From assembly GCA_031264185.1 (NCBI GenBank), contig JAISEL010000058.1, positions 1 through 39,408 of the forward strand: a stretch of DNA of 39,408 nucleotides, written 5' to 3'. Position 1 is the stretch's first letter; every line of letters starts with the position of its first letter. Positions 7,801 to 17,439 of this stretch are shown piece after piece. The translations under genes were made by a program, and so were the position numbers. The notes below the pieces were generated by a model, which made no database searches, was not told the origin of the DNA, and saw nothing but the letters and a program-made list of their open reading frames with translations. Source of the stretch: Deltaproteobacteria bacterium (GTDB lineage Bacteria; Desulfobacterota; Desulfarculia; Adiutricales; Adiutricaceae).

Positions 7801-10800
7801 TCAGGCTCCGGCCGCTGCGGCCTGAGCTTTAAAAGCGTCCATTTTCTCTTTCCAGCTGGCCACCTCGGAAGCGGTTAGAATGTCCACCGCTCCGCCCTGA
7901 ATGTCGCCGCCGAACGTCTCGGTCCTTTCTTCCAGAAGCCCCTCTAAACTTAAATAGACGGACTTAAGCTTATCCAAAAGCTCCCCGTCCGGCTGCCACA
8001 GTTCCCGGCTGGCCGCTTCCAGAAGACGCCGTCCCATCTCCTCTAGAGCGTAGGGATTATGCTTTTCAAAAAAAGCCCGGTTTTCCTCATTCAAAAAGAA
8101 AGTTTCGGTAATGCCGTCGAAAATGCCTTCATCGACTGCTTTAGCCGTAGCCTGCCAGCCGTAGGCATTGCCGACCCGCCTGGCTATTTCCTGGGCCCCT
8201 TTGTAGCCGTGGTTTTTCTGACCGGCTATCCAGGCCGGGTTTAAGAGTCTGGTTGCGGCCGACCGGCTTATTTCCTCAGTTAAATCGCGGACTTTTAAGG
8301 CTTTGGCATTGCGGGCGTCGCCGCAGTAATTTTTTACCGGCCTGTTTTGAATGGCCTCGCAGGCTAAGGCCAAGCCTCCCTGGGTGCCGAAATAGCCCCC
8401 GCAGCCTAAAAAATCATCGGAATCGGAATTAAGCTTCAGGAAGTTGACGTCCACCCGGGACAAGGCGGCCTGAAAAGCCCTGGGGGCCAGTTCCCCGAAT
8501 ACCCCTTCCCCGTAGGCGTAAGAGCCGTGCTGAAGATAGATGTCCTTCAAATCCTCCTTGTCCCGCCAGGCTGAAGCCATGACAGCCAGATAGACGCCCG
8601 ACAGGCACGATCCCGGCGGGGAGGCGAATATGCGGTACGTCGCCCGCCGGAAGGCTTCCTGACTCCGGGGATCGGCTTTGGACGCAGCCAGGTTTTCCAG
8701 AGTGTGCTTGCGGACAAAATTTTTCTCAACCGGTTCGTCCAGACCGGCTGCTTTCAAAACAGCCCGGTCCAGCTGATCGACCGTGCCGGAAAAAGCGTCC
8801 CGCATAATTCCGGAAATGCGGACGGTCAGATCGATTCTGGGGCGGCCCAGCTCTTCCAAAGGAATGACTTCCGTGCCGATCAGGAGGCCCGAACCGGAGT
8901 ACCTGGGTTTTAAGCCCATCAAATAAAGCATCTGGGCCAGATCCTCTCCGTCGTTCTGGAGCAGATCCGAACTGATCCAGAAAAAAGCCACGCTCTCGGG
9001 ACAGCGGCCTTCTTCCTTTAAATGTTTGGCAACCGTTGCCTCGGCTAAGGAGCTCCCGACTTTTAAGGCCGCCTGAGTCGGCAGTCTTCGGGGATCCTGG
9101 GTGTAGAAATTGCGGCCGGTAGGCAGAACGTCGGCCCGGCCTCGCCATAAGGCGGCCGAAGGGCCAGGCGTAATATAGCCGCCGGCCTGGGCGTTCATAA
9201 GACTGTCCAGCTCCCGGCTGGCCCCGGCCCGCTCCAGGATGTCTTTGAGTCTGCCGGCCAGCTGGGTTATAAACTCCCCGTCCCCGGGTTTCCGGCCCAG
9301 ACTTTTCTCGGCAGCGGCGGCCAGGTCGCCGCTTATGTTACCGCTGTCCAGAACAGACGTGACTATCTTAATGACTTCCCCGTCAACTTTGGCCAGAATT
9401 TCAAAACCCGAAAGACCGGACCCGGAATCCGCCGCTCCCGGGTCATTTAAGATTTTCTCAAAATCAAAACCCATTTCCCCGGCCAGCCAGGACCTGAACG
9501 AGACCGCCTCGCCGCTTTCAAAGCGCAGAATAGTTGCGATCATCCTGGCCAGTTTCTCTTTTTCCGGAATTTCCCCCAGAATGTGGAGCCCATCTTCGGT
9601 CTGGCTTTGAGAGATCAAAGCCAGGTCCTGTCTTAAGGCGTAGGAAAGCTCCTCGAACTCCCCGTCAGCAGGCAGATTATCAAAGCCTAAAGTTCTGGCC
9701 TTTTGCCGGATAAAATCCTCCAGCTGCTCCCGTCTGCCCCGGTCCTGGGCTCTCGTCCTCTGGGTCAGCAGATCGCTGATTTCGGCCCAGGGACCGTAAA
9801 GCTCAGTGCCCTTAAGACCGGGCGGCATATGGTCAACTAAGGCGGCATAGGAGCGTCTTTTGGCCGTCAGGCCGTCTCCGGTCGCTCCGGCCGCGAAAAT
9901 ATAGAGATTGGGCAGTTCATGGATGGCCAGATCCGGCAGACATTCGGCCGACAAACCCGCCCCCTTGCCCGGCAGATACTCCAAAGAACCGTGGGTACCC
10001 ACATGGATAACGGCCTGAGCCCCGAACCCCAGAGGATCTTCCAGCCACCGGTAAACAGCCAGATACTGGTGGGGCGGCGGAATCAAGGGATCCTGGAGGA
10101 TCCGGCAGACCCGCCCGTCACAGCGGCTGCCGGCGCAGCCGCGTTTGGGCTGAACCGTAATGACGCAGTTGGGGCCCAAAGGAAGGCCGGAGACAATTAT
10201 CTTATCCCCGTAAACCATGGACGGCGGCACTTCGTCTATGGTCTCTCCGGGCGGCCGGCCCCAGGCGGCCTCCAGCTGATCCTTTATTTTTTCCGGAAAC
10301 GTCTCATACCACCGGGCGTAGCTGTCAAGAGGCAAAAGAGCCAGAGCCCCGCCTGATTCCACTATCTCCGGAGCCGAAGTCCACCTGAATTCGGAAATGG
10401 CTTTTTTGGCCATAATGGTTTCCATCAGCTTTTCGCCGCTCTCAGGCACCTCAAGGCGGTATCCGGCTTTTTTCATCTCCCGGCCTATCCGGACCACCGA
10501 TTCGGCTGCGTCCAGTCCCGAGGCCGTGCCTACTGTGGCTTCAACCGAAGCGCAGGGATTGCTGTGGAGGACAAAAGCTATTTTCCTGTCCCGGGGCGGC
10601 GTTCTTCTTAAATCAATCCACCTGGCAATTCTTCCGGCCAGACGGGCAATCCTTTCCGGATGAGCCTGGCGGCAGGAATCTTCGCTGTCATCGGCGCCTC
10701 TGACCGTCCCTCCCACAAAAAACGGCTCTATAACCCCTTCAAATTCGGTCAGGGTCATAGTCCAGGCCGCTTCGGCCCCCATGCCCCGGGGATTGTTTTC

Positions 10801-11688
10801 CCATTGCTCCGGACTCTGGCTCCAGCTGACCAAAGGCTGAAAAACAGGCGCGTTTAAGGCCTTAAAAAGCCGGACATTGGCTCGGGCCGGAGAATCGTCG
10901 CCGATAAAAGCCGGCTTAATGTCCTGGCCCTCATTGGAAAAATGGCTGACAAACTTGACCACAGCCTCAACTTTAGGGCCGCTCCGGCCGCCGTACTGCT
11001 CTAAAATCCAGGGACCGGCTTTAGGCTCTTCCCCGGGACCCTCTGACCAGCCGGCAAAGACCGGGAAGACCGACAGCTTCAAAGCCTCCAAAGCTTCAAT
11101 CATGGCCGCCTCCACTGTGGGTTTGGCAATGGCCCAGAAAAAGCGGTTGACAAGCAGGCCAGCCGCCGGGCCCAAACCTCTGGTTCGGGCGTAAGGTTCG
11201 TACCAGGCCAGATACTCCCGGATATTGGGGTAAGACAATTCCGGAGCCTCGGGGTGCCAAAGGCCCAGCCGGGGCAGCTCTGCGGGTCCGGGAGCCTCTT
11301 CCGGGGCGCCCAAAGCCAGCTGGATCAGATAGCGCCAGAGATTGGCTCCGTTAACCGGACCGCCCTGGGAAAGATACAGGCTGGCCTGAGCCAGTGCCTG
11401 AGGGCCGACATTGCCGCCCCAGTCGCTCATGTCATGGCCGAGTCTGATTATTTTGACCTCAGAGGGGAGGGCTTCCAAATCGCTTTTATACGTGTCATAG
11501 ATTTGCTCTCCGCTGTCCTGGATGAAGATAAGGCCGCTTTCGGAGATGGCCTTCCGGACATTCTCCTTCTGGGCTACAGCTTTCCGGCCCACAAAGACCG
11601 AGACCGGGACATCCGGATGAACCTCTTCCGGTCTGGCGTTAATCAGGTAGGAGGCGTAGACGGAGCCCAGCAGGGCGGTAATTTTCAT
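7801..11688 (-). CDS. cobN: CobN/BchH-family metal chelatase large subunit
   Basis: The 1295-residue protein belongs to the CobN/ChlH/BchH family, the large subunit that binds the tetrapyrrole during ATP-driven metal insertion. The hallmark block is PPPHQYLAVYRWLEDPLGFG, then VIHVGTHGSLEYLPGKGAGL and AKRRSYAALVDHMPP, as in aerobic cobaltochelatase CobN. The late segments NSDSDDFLGCGGYFG and PAWIAGQKNHGYKGAQEIA are also family-typical. Length matches CobN. The ATG at 11688 follows GGAGGAG at a good distance. It is the last gene of a cobalamin-riboswitch operon, 20 bases after the TonB receptor. No CobS/CobT or ChlI/ChlD-like AAA partner is in this window. CobN-like HmuS proteins that act on haem are an alternative role, but the riboswitch favours a corrinoid one. 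Confidence 0.88.
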   Translation of the reverse strand: MKITALLGSVYASYLINARPEEVHPDVPVSVFVGRKAVAQKENVRKAISESGLIFIQDSGEQIYDTYKSDLEALPSEVKIIRLGHDMSDWGGNVGPQALAQASLYLSQGGPVNGANLWRYLIQLALGAPEEAPGPAELPRLGLWHPEAPELSYPNIREYLAWYEPYARTRGLGPAAGLLVNRFFWAIAKPTVEAAMIEALEALKLSVFPVFAGWSEGPGEEPKAGPWILEQYGGRSGPKVEAVVKFVSHFSNEGQDIKPAFIGDDSPARANVRLFKALNAPVFQPLVSWSQSPEQWENNPRGMGAEAAWTMTLTEFEGVIEPFFVGGTVRGADDSEDSCRQAHPERIARLAGRIARWIDLRRTPPRDRKIAFVLHSNPCASVEATVGTASGLDAAESVVRIGREMKKAGYRLEVPESGEKLMETIMAKKAISEFRWTSAPEIVESGGALALLPLDSYARWYETFPEKIKDQLEAAWGRPPGETIDEVPPSMVYGDKIIVSGLPLGPNCVITVQPKRGCAGSRCDGRVCRILQDPLIPPPHQYLAVYRWLEDPLGFGAQAVIHVGTHGSLEYLPGKGAGLSAECLPDLAIHELPNLYIFAAGATGDGLTAKRRSYAALVDHMPPGLKGTELYGPWAEISDLLTQRTRAQDRGRREQLEDFIRQKARTLGFDNLPADGEFEELSYALRQDLALISQSQTEDGLHILGEIPEKEKLARMIATILRFESGEAVSFRSWLAGEMGFDFEKILNDPGAADSGSGLSGFEILAKVDGEVIKIVTSVLDSGNISGDLAAAAEKSLGRKPGDGEFITQLAGRLKDILERAGASRELDSLMNAQAGGYITPGPSAALWRGRADVLPTGRNFYTQDPRRLPTQAALKVGSSLAEATVAKHLKEEGRCPESVAFFWISSDLLQNDGEDLAQMLYLMGLKPRYSGSGLLIGTEVIPLEELGRPRIDLTVRISGIMRDAFSGTVDQLDRAVLKAAGLDEPVEKNFVRKHTLENLAASKADPRSQEAFRRATYRIFASPPGSCLSGVYLAVMASAWRDKEDLKDIYLQHGSYAYGEGVFGELAPRAFQAALSRVDVNFLKLNSDSDDFLGCGGYFGTQGGLALACEAIQNRPVKNYCGDARNAKALKVRDLTEEISRSAATRLLNPAWIAGQKNHGYKGAQEIARRVGNAYGWQATAKAVDEGIFDGITETFFLNEENRAFFEKHNPYALEEMGRRLLEAASRELWQPDGELLDKLKSVYLSLEGLLEERTETFGGDIQGGAVDILTASEVASWKEKMDAFKAQAAAAGA

Positions 11689-11708
11689 GATGTTTCTCCT
11701 CCAAGGCT

Positions 11709-13430
11709 CTAAAAGCGGCAGACAGCGCCCGCATAGAAGTTGCGCGGCGGGCCGTTCAGTCCGTCGGAGTAGAGCCAGGAACGGTTTAAAATATTTTCCA
11801 TATTGAAAAAAAGGCTGAAACGGCCCAAATCCCACTCGGCCCTCAGATGGTACAGAGCGTAGCCGGGAATGCGGTCGGTATTGAGCCGGTCCGACCAGGC
11901 AGGCGTCCGGTAATCCACAGTCAGAACGGCCGAAAATTCCGGCGCCGGTTTAAATATTATCTCCGTGCTGCCGGAAAGCCGGGAGCGGCCGGTCAGGTTT
12001 TTATTGATGTCTTTATCTTTAGCCCGCATATACGTCAGATTGGCCTTTACGGCCAGGAAATCGGCCGTCTTCCAGTCAAATCCCAAATCCCCGCCTTCGT
12101 ACGTGGCCACTCCCAGATTCCTGTACCGGCCGACTCCGGAATTGGCCGGCCGATCGTAGGTAATGCGGCCCTTTAAGCGGTTATAAAACCCGTTCAAATG
12201 CCAGCTCATCTTTTCGGTCGCCTGCCAGGCGAGCACCAGTCCGTAATTGTCGGCCGTCTCCAGATCCAGGGACGGGTTGGGGACAGTGGAGCTGGACCGG
12301 TTGTAACGCTGCTGGTATGAAGGCGTATTGGCGGCCCGGCTGTACTTTAAAGCCGCCCTGAAACCGCCCCGGCTGAAAGATAAAGCCGACTCGGGATTCC
12401 AGTTGTTTTTGAAATTGGAATTGTAGTTGTACCTGGCGCCCATGGCTAAAACCAAGCCCGGCATCGGCAGCTTAAGTTCCGTCCGGGCAAAAAAATGCCA
12501 GAATGTTTCGCTCTGGGGACTGAAATCCGAACTTTCGGCCCAGCTTTTTTTAAAACCAGTGCCTAAAAACAGACTGGCCCAGCCGGTCGGCTCCAAAGAC
12601 ATGGCTAAATTATCGGCCGCCTCGGAGACCATCAGATACTGGTCAATGGCCCGGCTGGGATCTGTATTGGCCACCCGGCCCCTTTGGTAGCTGAAATTAT
12701 TGGCAAGCCTGCCGACTTTCGTTTCCTGGCCGAGCATGAAAAGGCGGTTGCGCTTCCTGGCCTCAGGGGTGGGAAAACCGGGATAGCCGTACAGTCCCCT
12801 TTCATCGTCCAGTAAGGAGGCTGACAGGGAAATCAGGCCGTCGGTCAGGCGCCGGGAGACTTTCAGGCTGCCCCGGTAGATGAGCTTATCCTCGTTGGGC
12901 TCAAACCCGCCGTTCTCTTCCCGGCCGGCCATGGCCGAGATGCCCCATAACCCTTTAGTGGCCGTCACTTCGGCCTCGGACCTGAACAGCCCGTAATCCC
13001 CGCCGTAGACTTTGAGGCTGCCCTGAAATTTCTCGGCCGCTTTGCCGGTTATTAGGACCACCCCGGCCGAGGCGTCCTGACCGTAAATCAGGCCGCCGGA
13101 ATCCAGTATGACCTCAATTCTATCCACATTCTCCGGAGCCAGATGATCCCAGACAACCGCGTTATAGCCGGAAGACGGATCGGTTATAGGCGCCCCGTCC
13201 AGAAATACCTTAACTTTGTAGGAACCGTGAATGGAAACCGAGGATGTCGAGGCTGCAACTCCGGGCACCCGGTTTAAAATCTCGTATATTTTGGAGACTT
13301 TCATGGCCGAAATCTCATCGGCCGAAATAATGACCCGGCCGTTTTCGGGCCCTCCTGCCCACAGAGGTCTCCCTGACGCTATAATTAGGGCCGCAATAAG
13401 CCCCCAGACGGCTCCTTTGATCACAGACAT
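11709..13430 (-). CDS. TonB-dependent outer-membrane receptor, probable corrinoid transporter
   Basis: The 573-residue protein has a Sec signal peptide (about residues 1-25), a plug domain and a beta-barrel. The plug contains ISAMKVSKIYEILNRVPGV, VKVFLDGAPITDPSSG, and the typical VDRIEVILDSGGLIYGQDASAGVVLI. The barrel has alternating aromatic strands and ends in aromatic residues (FYAGAVCRF), as expected for outer-membrane insertion. An NPSLDLETADNYGL segment resembles the NPxL box of haem and cobalamin receptors. At 573 residues it is on the short side for the family. It starts 3 bases after the nitrilase-like gene and is followed 20 bases later by the cobN-like gene. Control by a cobalamin riboswitch makes a BtuB-type corrinoid receptor the best reading, with uptake energised by TonB encoded elsewhere. 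Confidence 0.88.
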   Translation of the reverse strand: MSVIKGAVWGLIAALIIASGRPLWAGGPENGRVIISADEISAMKVSKIYEILNRVPGVAASTSSVSIHGSYKVKVFLDGAPITDPSSGYNAVVWDHLAPENVDRIEVILDSGGLIYGQDASAGVVLITGKAAEKFQGSLKVYGGDYGLFRSEAEVTATKGLWGISAMAGREENGGFEPNEDKLIYRGSLKVSRRLTDGLISLSASLLDDERGLYGYPGFPTPEARKRNRLFMLGQETKVGRLANNFSYQRGRVANTDPSRAIDQYLMVSEAADNLAMSLEPTGWASLFLGTGFKKSWAESSDFSPQSETFWHFFARTELKLPMPGLVLAMGARYNYNSNFKNNWNPESALSFSRGGFRAALKYSRAANTPSYQQRYNRSSSTVPNPSLDLETADNYGLVLAWQATEKMSWHLNGFYNRLKGRITYDRPANSGVGRYRNLGVATYEGGDLGFDWKTADFLAVKANLTYMRAKDKDINKNLTGRSRLSGSTEIIFKPAPEFSAVLTVDYRTPAWSDRLNTDRIPGYALYHLRAEWDLGRFSLFFNMENILNRSWLYSDGLNGPPRNFYAGAVCRF

Positions 13431-13433
13431 TCC

Positions 13434-14921
13434 TTAAAGATCGCCCGGCTTGAATAAGGCTTCAAAATCCAGGCGGTCCTGAAAACGTTTCTCTCTTGTT
13501 TCGGCGGTATCCAAAGTCAGGCCCCCGGCTTGGCCGGGACTGACAGCAGCTCCCCGGCCGGTCTGGTGGCCCAGATACATAAGGCCCATGGCCGCCCCGT
13601 CGGGGGCCGTTAAGATAGCGGCCAGCTGATCTATCGGCCTCATGGCCGCCAGAAGCTTCATCTCCGGAGTCAGGGAAGAAACAAAAGCCACAGCGGCGTC
13701 CGCTCCGCTTTTGGCGGCCGCTACGGCCGCTTCGGGCTGAACTATCTCGTCTTCATCAGCCAGCCAGAACCGGCCCTTATGGATGTCAGCCAGACAGAGC
13801 CCCTCTGAAGGCAGGCTTATTCCCGGTCCGTCTCCGCCCAGAACCAGAAAGTCGGATCTTCGGGGGCCGAGACGGGAGACCAGAAACCGCCGGCCAAGCA
13901 TATTTTTCAGCCTCTCCAGAGAGGCGGAATCCAAAGGCGCCTGCGGCAGGACCAGAAGCGATTCCTCCGGCAGATCGCCGATTGCATTTTCGACAAAGTC
14001 AACCGGATTCCGGCCCGCTTCCGGCACCAGAGCCCTGATTTCCATGGGCCCGGGGGCCGGGAGCTTTAAAAACCCGGTCAGATCCTTCAGGCCCGAAAAA
14101 TTGCCGTACAGACGGTGATATTTCTGGGGCGTCCGGCGAGCCATGATCTCTTTTCGCCGGCTGGAGTCCAGGCGCCCTTCGGCGGTTAAGGGAATTTCCA
14201 GATAAAAGACCGTGCTGACCGGGCTTTGTCCTGAAAAAATCTCCCGGCCCTTGGGATCGTAAGCGCAGGAAACAGCCTCCGTGCAGTCAAATTTTTTCTC
14301 AATGCCCGTCCGGTTGCAGCCTACAAACCACAGTCCGTTTTCCAGAGCCCTGAACCGCCAGAGATCCTGGGGATTAATGCCCGAAGGCGGCCAGTTGGCC
14401 GGCAGAATGAGCATGTCAGCCCCTTTGACGGCCGTAACGCGGGTAATGAGACTGTTCCAGGAATCGGCGCAGATATGAATGCCCACCTGACCCCAGGGAG
14501 TTGACCAGATATTGTTCTGGAGCTGGCTGGCCGGACAGGCCCAGCGGGATTCGGCGTTAATTTTCCTGGCCCGGCCGGCAATCCGGCCCTGGGAACTGAC
14601 CAAAAAAGCTGAGTTGTAAAACATTCCCCCCGGCTCATCCCGTTCGGCCAGGCCTATGACCACATGGACCTCCAGCTCGGCGGCCAGTTCCTTAACGGCC
14701 TTTAAAACAGGCCCGTCTTCAGTCTGAGCAAAAGGGGCCATGCTTTCCCGGCTTTCGAAGCAGTAACCGGACATGGCCATCTCCGGGCCGACAATTAACT
14801 GAGCCCCGTTTCGGGCCGCCTCCCGGGCCAGTTTCAGAAAGTTTTCCAGATTGGCGGTCAGCTGTCCGCCCAGAACCTCCAGATGGACCAGAGCCACTTT
14901 TAAGACTGGTGATTTTGTCAT
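13434..14921 (-). CDS. Nitrilase-superfamily amidohydrolase with a degenerate second domain
   Basis: The first 270 residues are a carbon-nitrogen hydrolase: VALVHLEVLGGQL, the glutamate motif LIVGPEMAMSGY, the lysine segment ARKINAES and the cysteine motif IHICADSWNS, giving a complete Glu-Lys-Cys triad. Residues of about 310-495 look like a second, catalytically degraded copy of the same fold (ALVPEAGRNPVDFVENAI, then AVAAAKSGADAAVAF). Family members hydrolyse amides or nitriles or form amides. It is the first gene behind the cobalamin riboswitch and is coupled to a TonB receptor and a CobN-like gene, so a corrinoid side-chain amide is an attractive but unproven substrate. The ATG at 14921 is preferred over the TTG at 14999, which falls inside the leader terminator. 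Confidence 0.8.
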   Translation of the reverse strand: MTKSPVLKVALVHLEVLGGQLTANLENFLKLAREAARNGAQLIVGPEMAMSGYCFESRESMAPFAQTEDGPVLKAVKELAAELEVHVVIGLAERDEPGGMFYNSAFLVSSQGRIAGRARKINAESRWACPASQLQNNIWSTPWGQVGIHICADSWNSLITRVTAVKGADMLILPANWPPSGINPQDLWRFRALENGLWFVGCNRTGIEKKFDCTEAVSCAYDPKGREIFSGQSPVSTVFYLEIPLTAEGRLDSSRRKEIMARRTPQKYHRLYGNFSGLKDLTGFLKLPAPGPMEIRALVPEAGRNPVDFVENAIGDLPEESLLVLPQAPLDSASLERLKNMLGRRFLVSRLGPRRSDFLVLGGDGPGISLPSEGLCLADIHKGRFWLADEDEIVQPEAAVAAAKSGADAAVAFVSSLTPEMKLLAAMRPIDQLAAILTAPDGAAMGLMYLGHQTGRGAAVSPGQAGGLTLDTAETREKRFQDRLDFEALFKPGDL

Positions 14922-14972
14922 AGGCACCCTGAATTTTACGCCGGATATGAAGGACTGGGGGGAATTCCGGCC

Positions 14973-15005
14973 AAAAAAAAACCCCGGATTGTCTGCCAAT
15001 CCAGG
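14973..15005 (-). terminator. Leader terminator of cobalamin riboswitch
   Basis: On the minus strand CCTGGATT (15005-14998) pairs with AATCCGGG (14990-14983) with one T-G wobble and a 7-base loop, followed by GG? type closure and nine T residues at 14981-14973. It lies between the riboswitch and the first start codon, as expected for transcriptional control by ligand-dependent termination. Confidence 0.7.
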
Positions 15006-15114
15006 ATTTCCCGATTTAGACCCTGAAATTAAACGCCAGCGGACTTATTTTAAGGCAAAGCCGTCCGCCCGGCAGAACAGCCCCAATCCTCAAGAGCATC
15101 TTATCTGCCGTATT

Positions 15115-15267
15115 GGCAGGCAGGTCTTCTGGCTTTCGGATCAGTCCGGAAGAAACTCCTTCCCAGCATAAAAGCCAGTGGTGTCCTGTTTCCCCAGTCC
15201 CCGATTACAGCGGTGGGTCCGCCTCCGAATTGAACGGAGTTCCCTGTTAGGCCTCATGGCGCCTGTC
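15115..15267 (-). promoter_or_regulatory. Cobalamin (adenosylcobalamin-class) riboswitch
   Basis: Read on the minus strand, the region holds the conserved order of a B12 riboswitch: CAGGGAA, then a stem and GGCGGACCCACCGCTGTAAT, then GGGAAGG, and the 3' core AAAGCCAGAAGACCTGCC. The outer P1 helix can form between GACAGGC (15267-15261) and GCCTGCC (15121-15115). It is followed by a terminator hairpin and by the nitrilase-TonB receptor-cobN operon. The expected action is reduced expression when cobalamin is abundant. The class call rests on recognised core motifs. Confidence 0.93.
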
Positions 15268-15278
15268 AAGTAATTGTC

Positions 15279-15306
15279 AATATAGCAAGTTAAGGGGAAA
15301 TATCAA
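15279..15306 (-). promoter_or_regulatory. Promoter of the cobalamin-riboswitch operon
   Basis: On the minus strand TTGATA (15306-15301) and TATATT (15284-15279) are separated by 16 bases. Transcription would start a few bases before the riboswitch P1 helix, which fits well. Confidence 0.6.
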
Positions 15307-15634
15307 GTTTTGTCTCCAAGTCTTCGGTTTGAAGGAAAGTTTTTGCCTGTAAAATATATTTTTTTATATATTTTTATATGTTTATACATGTTTTTATGGC
15401 ATAATTAATTAAATTATTGTCTATTAAAACATTTTGACCGACTGCAGATGGACTATAAATTCGTAACTGCTCACAGGAGGCAAAGCCGCCGAAGGTATCC
15501 TCCCCCCGCCCCTCCCAATATTTGAAGGCCCCCAGTGCTGTAATATAATATTAAATTAAGTGGAACTGAACTGCATAATAAGCCTTTGAAGCATCAGCAA
15601 AATATTGTGAGGTCTTGGCTGAAAGGAGGCTCAG
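15307..15634. other. AT-rich divergent intergenic region
   Basis: This region separates the minus-strand cobalamin operon from the plus-strand ATPase-like gene. The stretch 15350-15420 is almost pure A and T with repeated TTTTTATAT words and could contain a promoter for the plus-strand gene, but no single site stands out. Confidence 0.45.
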
Positions 15635-17439
15635 ATGGACCATAAGCCGCCGGATTCGCCGGAACTGCCGGAACTGCCCGCTGGGATACAGACTTTTGAG
15701 GAAGTGCGGGACAGGCAGGCTGTATATGCGGACAAAACGAAATATTTTCCCCTGCTGCCGAAGGGGCGGAAAGTCGTCTTCTGCGCCAGGCCCCGGCGTT
15801 TCGGCAAATCCCTGACCGTCTCGGCTCCGGACGCCTTCTTCTCCGGGCGGCAGGAGCTTTTTCAGGGACTGGCGGCTGAGGAATTCATGAATTCACCAAA
15901 ATTCACCCCCAAACCGGTCATTCTCTGGACATGAGCGAAGCTAATGACTGTGAAAGTCCGGAAATTCTGGAAACTGCGGTAAAAAGGAATTGCCTGGAAG
16001 TCAATGCTGAAAGATATAAGATTGCCCTGGGAGGGGATGATGCGGCGACCGATTTTTCCGGTTTGCTGAAGGCTGTCAGTAAGGCCGCTTCCCAAAAGAT
16101 CGTCCTGCTGACTGACGAATACGACGCTCCCGTTGTCAGTCTGATCCAGCGGGAACTGACCTATGACCCTAAGCTGGCGGAACAAACCCGCAACTTCATG
16201 CGAAGATTTTACACTAAAATAAAATCCAATGACAGATATCTGGATTTCGTCTTCATCACCGGGATTTCCAAGTTTTCCCGGATGGGAGTCTTTTCCCCTC
16301 TTAATAACCTCACGGACATCCCTCTTGATTCCAGGTTCGCCGCCTTCATGGGCCTGACCCAGCAGGAACTGGAGGTGAATTTCGCCCCGCACATAAAGAG
16401 TGCGGCCGAACAGCTCCGTTTGAGCGAAAAGGAGCTTTTGGAGCAGATCCGGAACCATTATGACGGCTTTTCCTTCGACGGAAAGACCAGAGTCTACAAC
16501 CCCTTCAGCGCTCTGCTCTTCTTCGAAGACCGGGAATTCAACAGTTACTGGATGGAATCCGGCTCCAACGGCCTTATCCGGAAATTCCTCCGCGACAAAA
16601 AACTCACGGTGGAAGAATTTTCCGGCCTTCGGGTCAGCAAAAATTTCGCCAGAACGCCGGGAGAGATCGGCTCCACGCCGCCGGAAGGGTTTCTCTTTCA
16701 GGCCGGTTATCTGACCCTGCGGGAAGGCAGCGACGGTTCCTACACTCTGGACTATCCCAACTTTGAAGTCCGGACCGCGCTTTCGGCCCTGTTTATGGAG
16801 AATGTTTATTCGTCTGAAAGAATGGCTGCGGCGGCGGCCTTCGATTTGGAAAAATATCTGGCCAAAGGCGATGTCCCCAATATGGCCGTCATTTTCATGA
16901 GCCTGTACTCGGGCCTGTCTTCCAGGGATCATGCTGATGCGGTTTCCGTTAAAACGGACCAGGATGTTCTGACCGGGACGGCCCTGGAGCAGGCCGAAAA
17001 GCGGCGGGGCTTTTCCGAGCCGAACTCGGCCGGGAGTTTCCTGGAATCCTTGAGTCTGAAAAAGGGCGAAAATTTCTATAGGAGCGTCCTGCAGGCCTGC
17101 CTGTGGTCAGTCGGGGCCGACGTCCGCCCCGAAGCCGGTAAAAATCGTGGCCAGGCTGATTTGGAGACAACTTATAAGGATCAGCATTACATAATTGAGA
17201 TGAAAACTGCGGAAGACAGCCCGGCGGCTCTCAAGTCGGCCCAGGCCGGGCTGACCCGGATCCGGGGCCTTGACTGCGGCGGCGCCTCCAAAAACCCCAT
17301 CCTAATTTCTTTGGCCGTGGATCTGAAGGCCCGAAATATCGGAGCCTGCGTCTTTGAGAAAAACGGCCGGACCCATGTTCTGGACAGTCAGGATTTGCTG
17401 CGGCTCCGGGAGCAGCCGGCTGAAGAGACGGAGGAATAA
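15635..17439 (+). pseudogene. AAA-ATPase-like protein with PD-(D/E)XK nuclease tail (DUF1703 type), frameshifted
   Basis: The gene starts at an ATG with an excellent AAAGGAGG site. Frame 2 gives GIQTFEEVRDRQAVYADKT and the Walker A-like RPRRFGKSLTV typical of the AAA-ATPase-like/DUF1703 family, then stops at 15932-15934. The rest of the protein continues in frame 1 from about 15918 (SLDMSEAND) with Walker B-like IVLLTDEYDAPV, FVFITGISKFSRMGVFS, HYDGFSFDG and a C-terminal nuclease-like core (GQADLETTYKDQHYIIEMKTA). A one-base shift near 15917, just after KPVI, therefore splits an otherwise complete gene of about 600 codons. Families of this kind occur in many copies in gut anaerobes, and no role is established. 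It could be restored if the shift is a sequencing error. Confidence 0.85.

Noticed and set aside
7801-11688. Firm assignment of the CobN-like gene and its receptor as a haem-acquisition HmuR/HmuS pair
   Set aside because: The cobalamin riboswitch at the head of the operon favours a corrinoid role. The haem reading is kept only as an alternative.
8059-11712. Many plus-strand open frames of 60-150 codons opposite the cobN-like gene
   Set aside because: They are shadows of a GC-rich gene. They lack ribosome binding sites and domain patterns.
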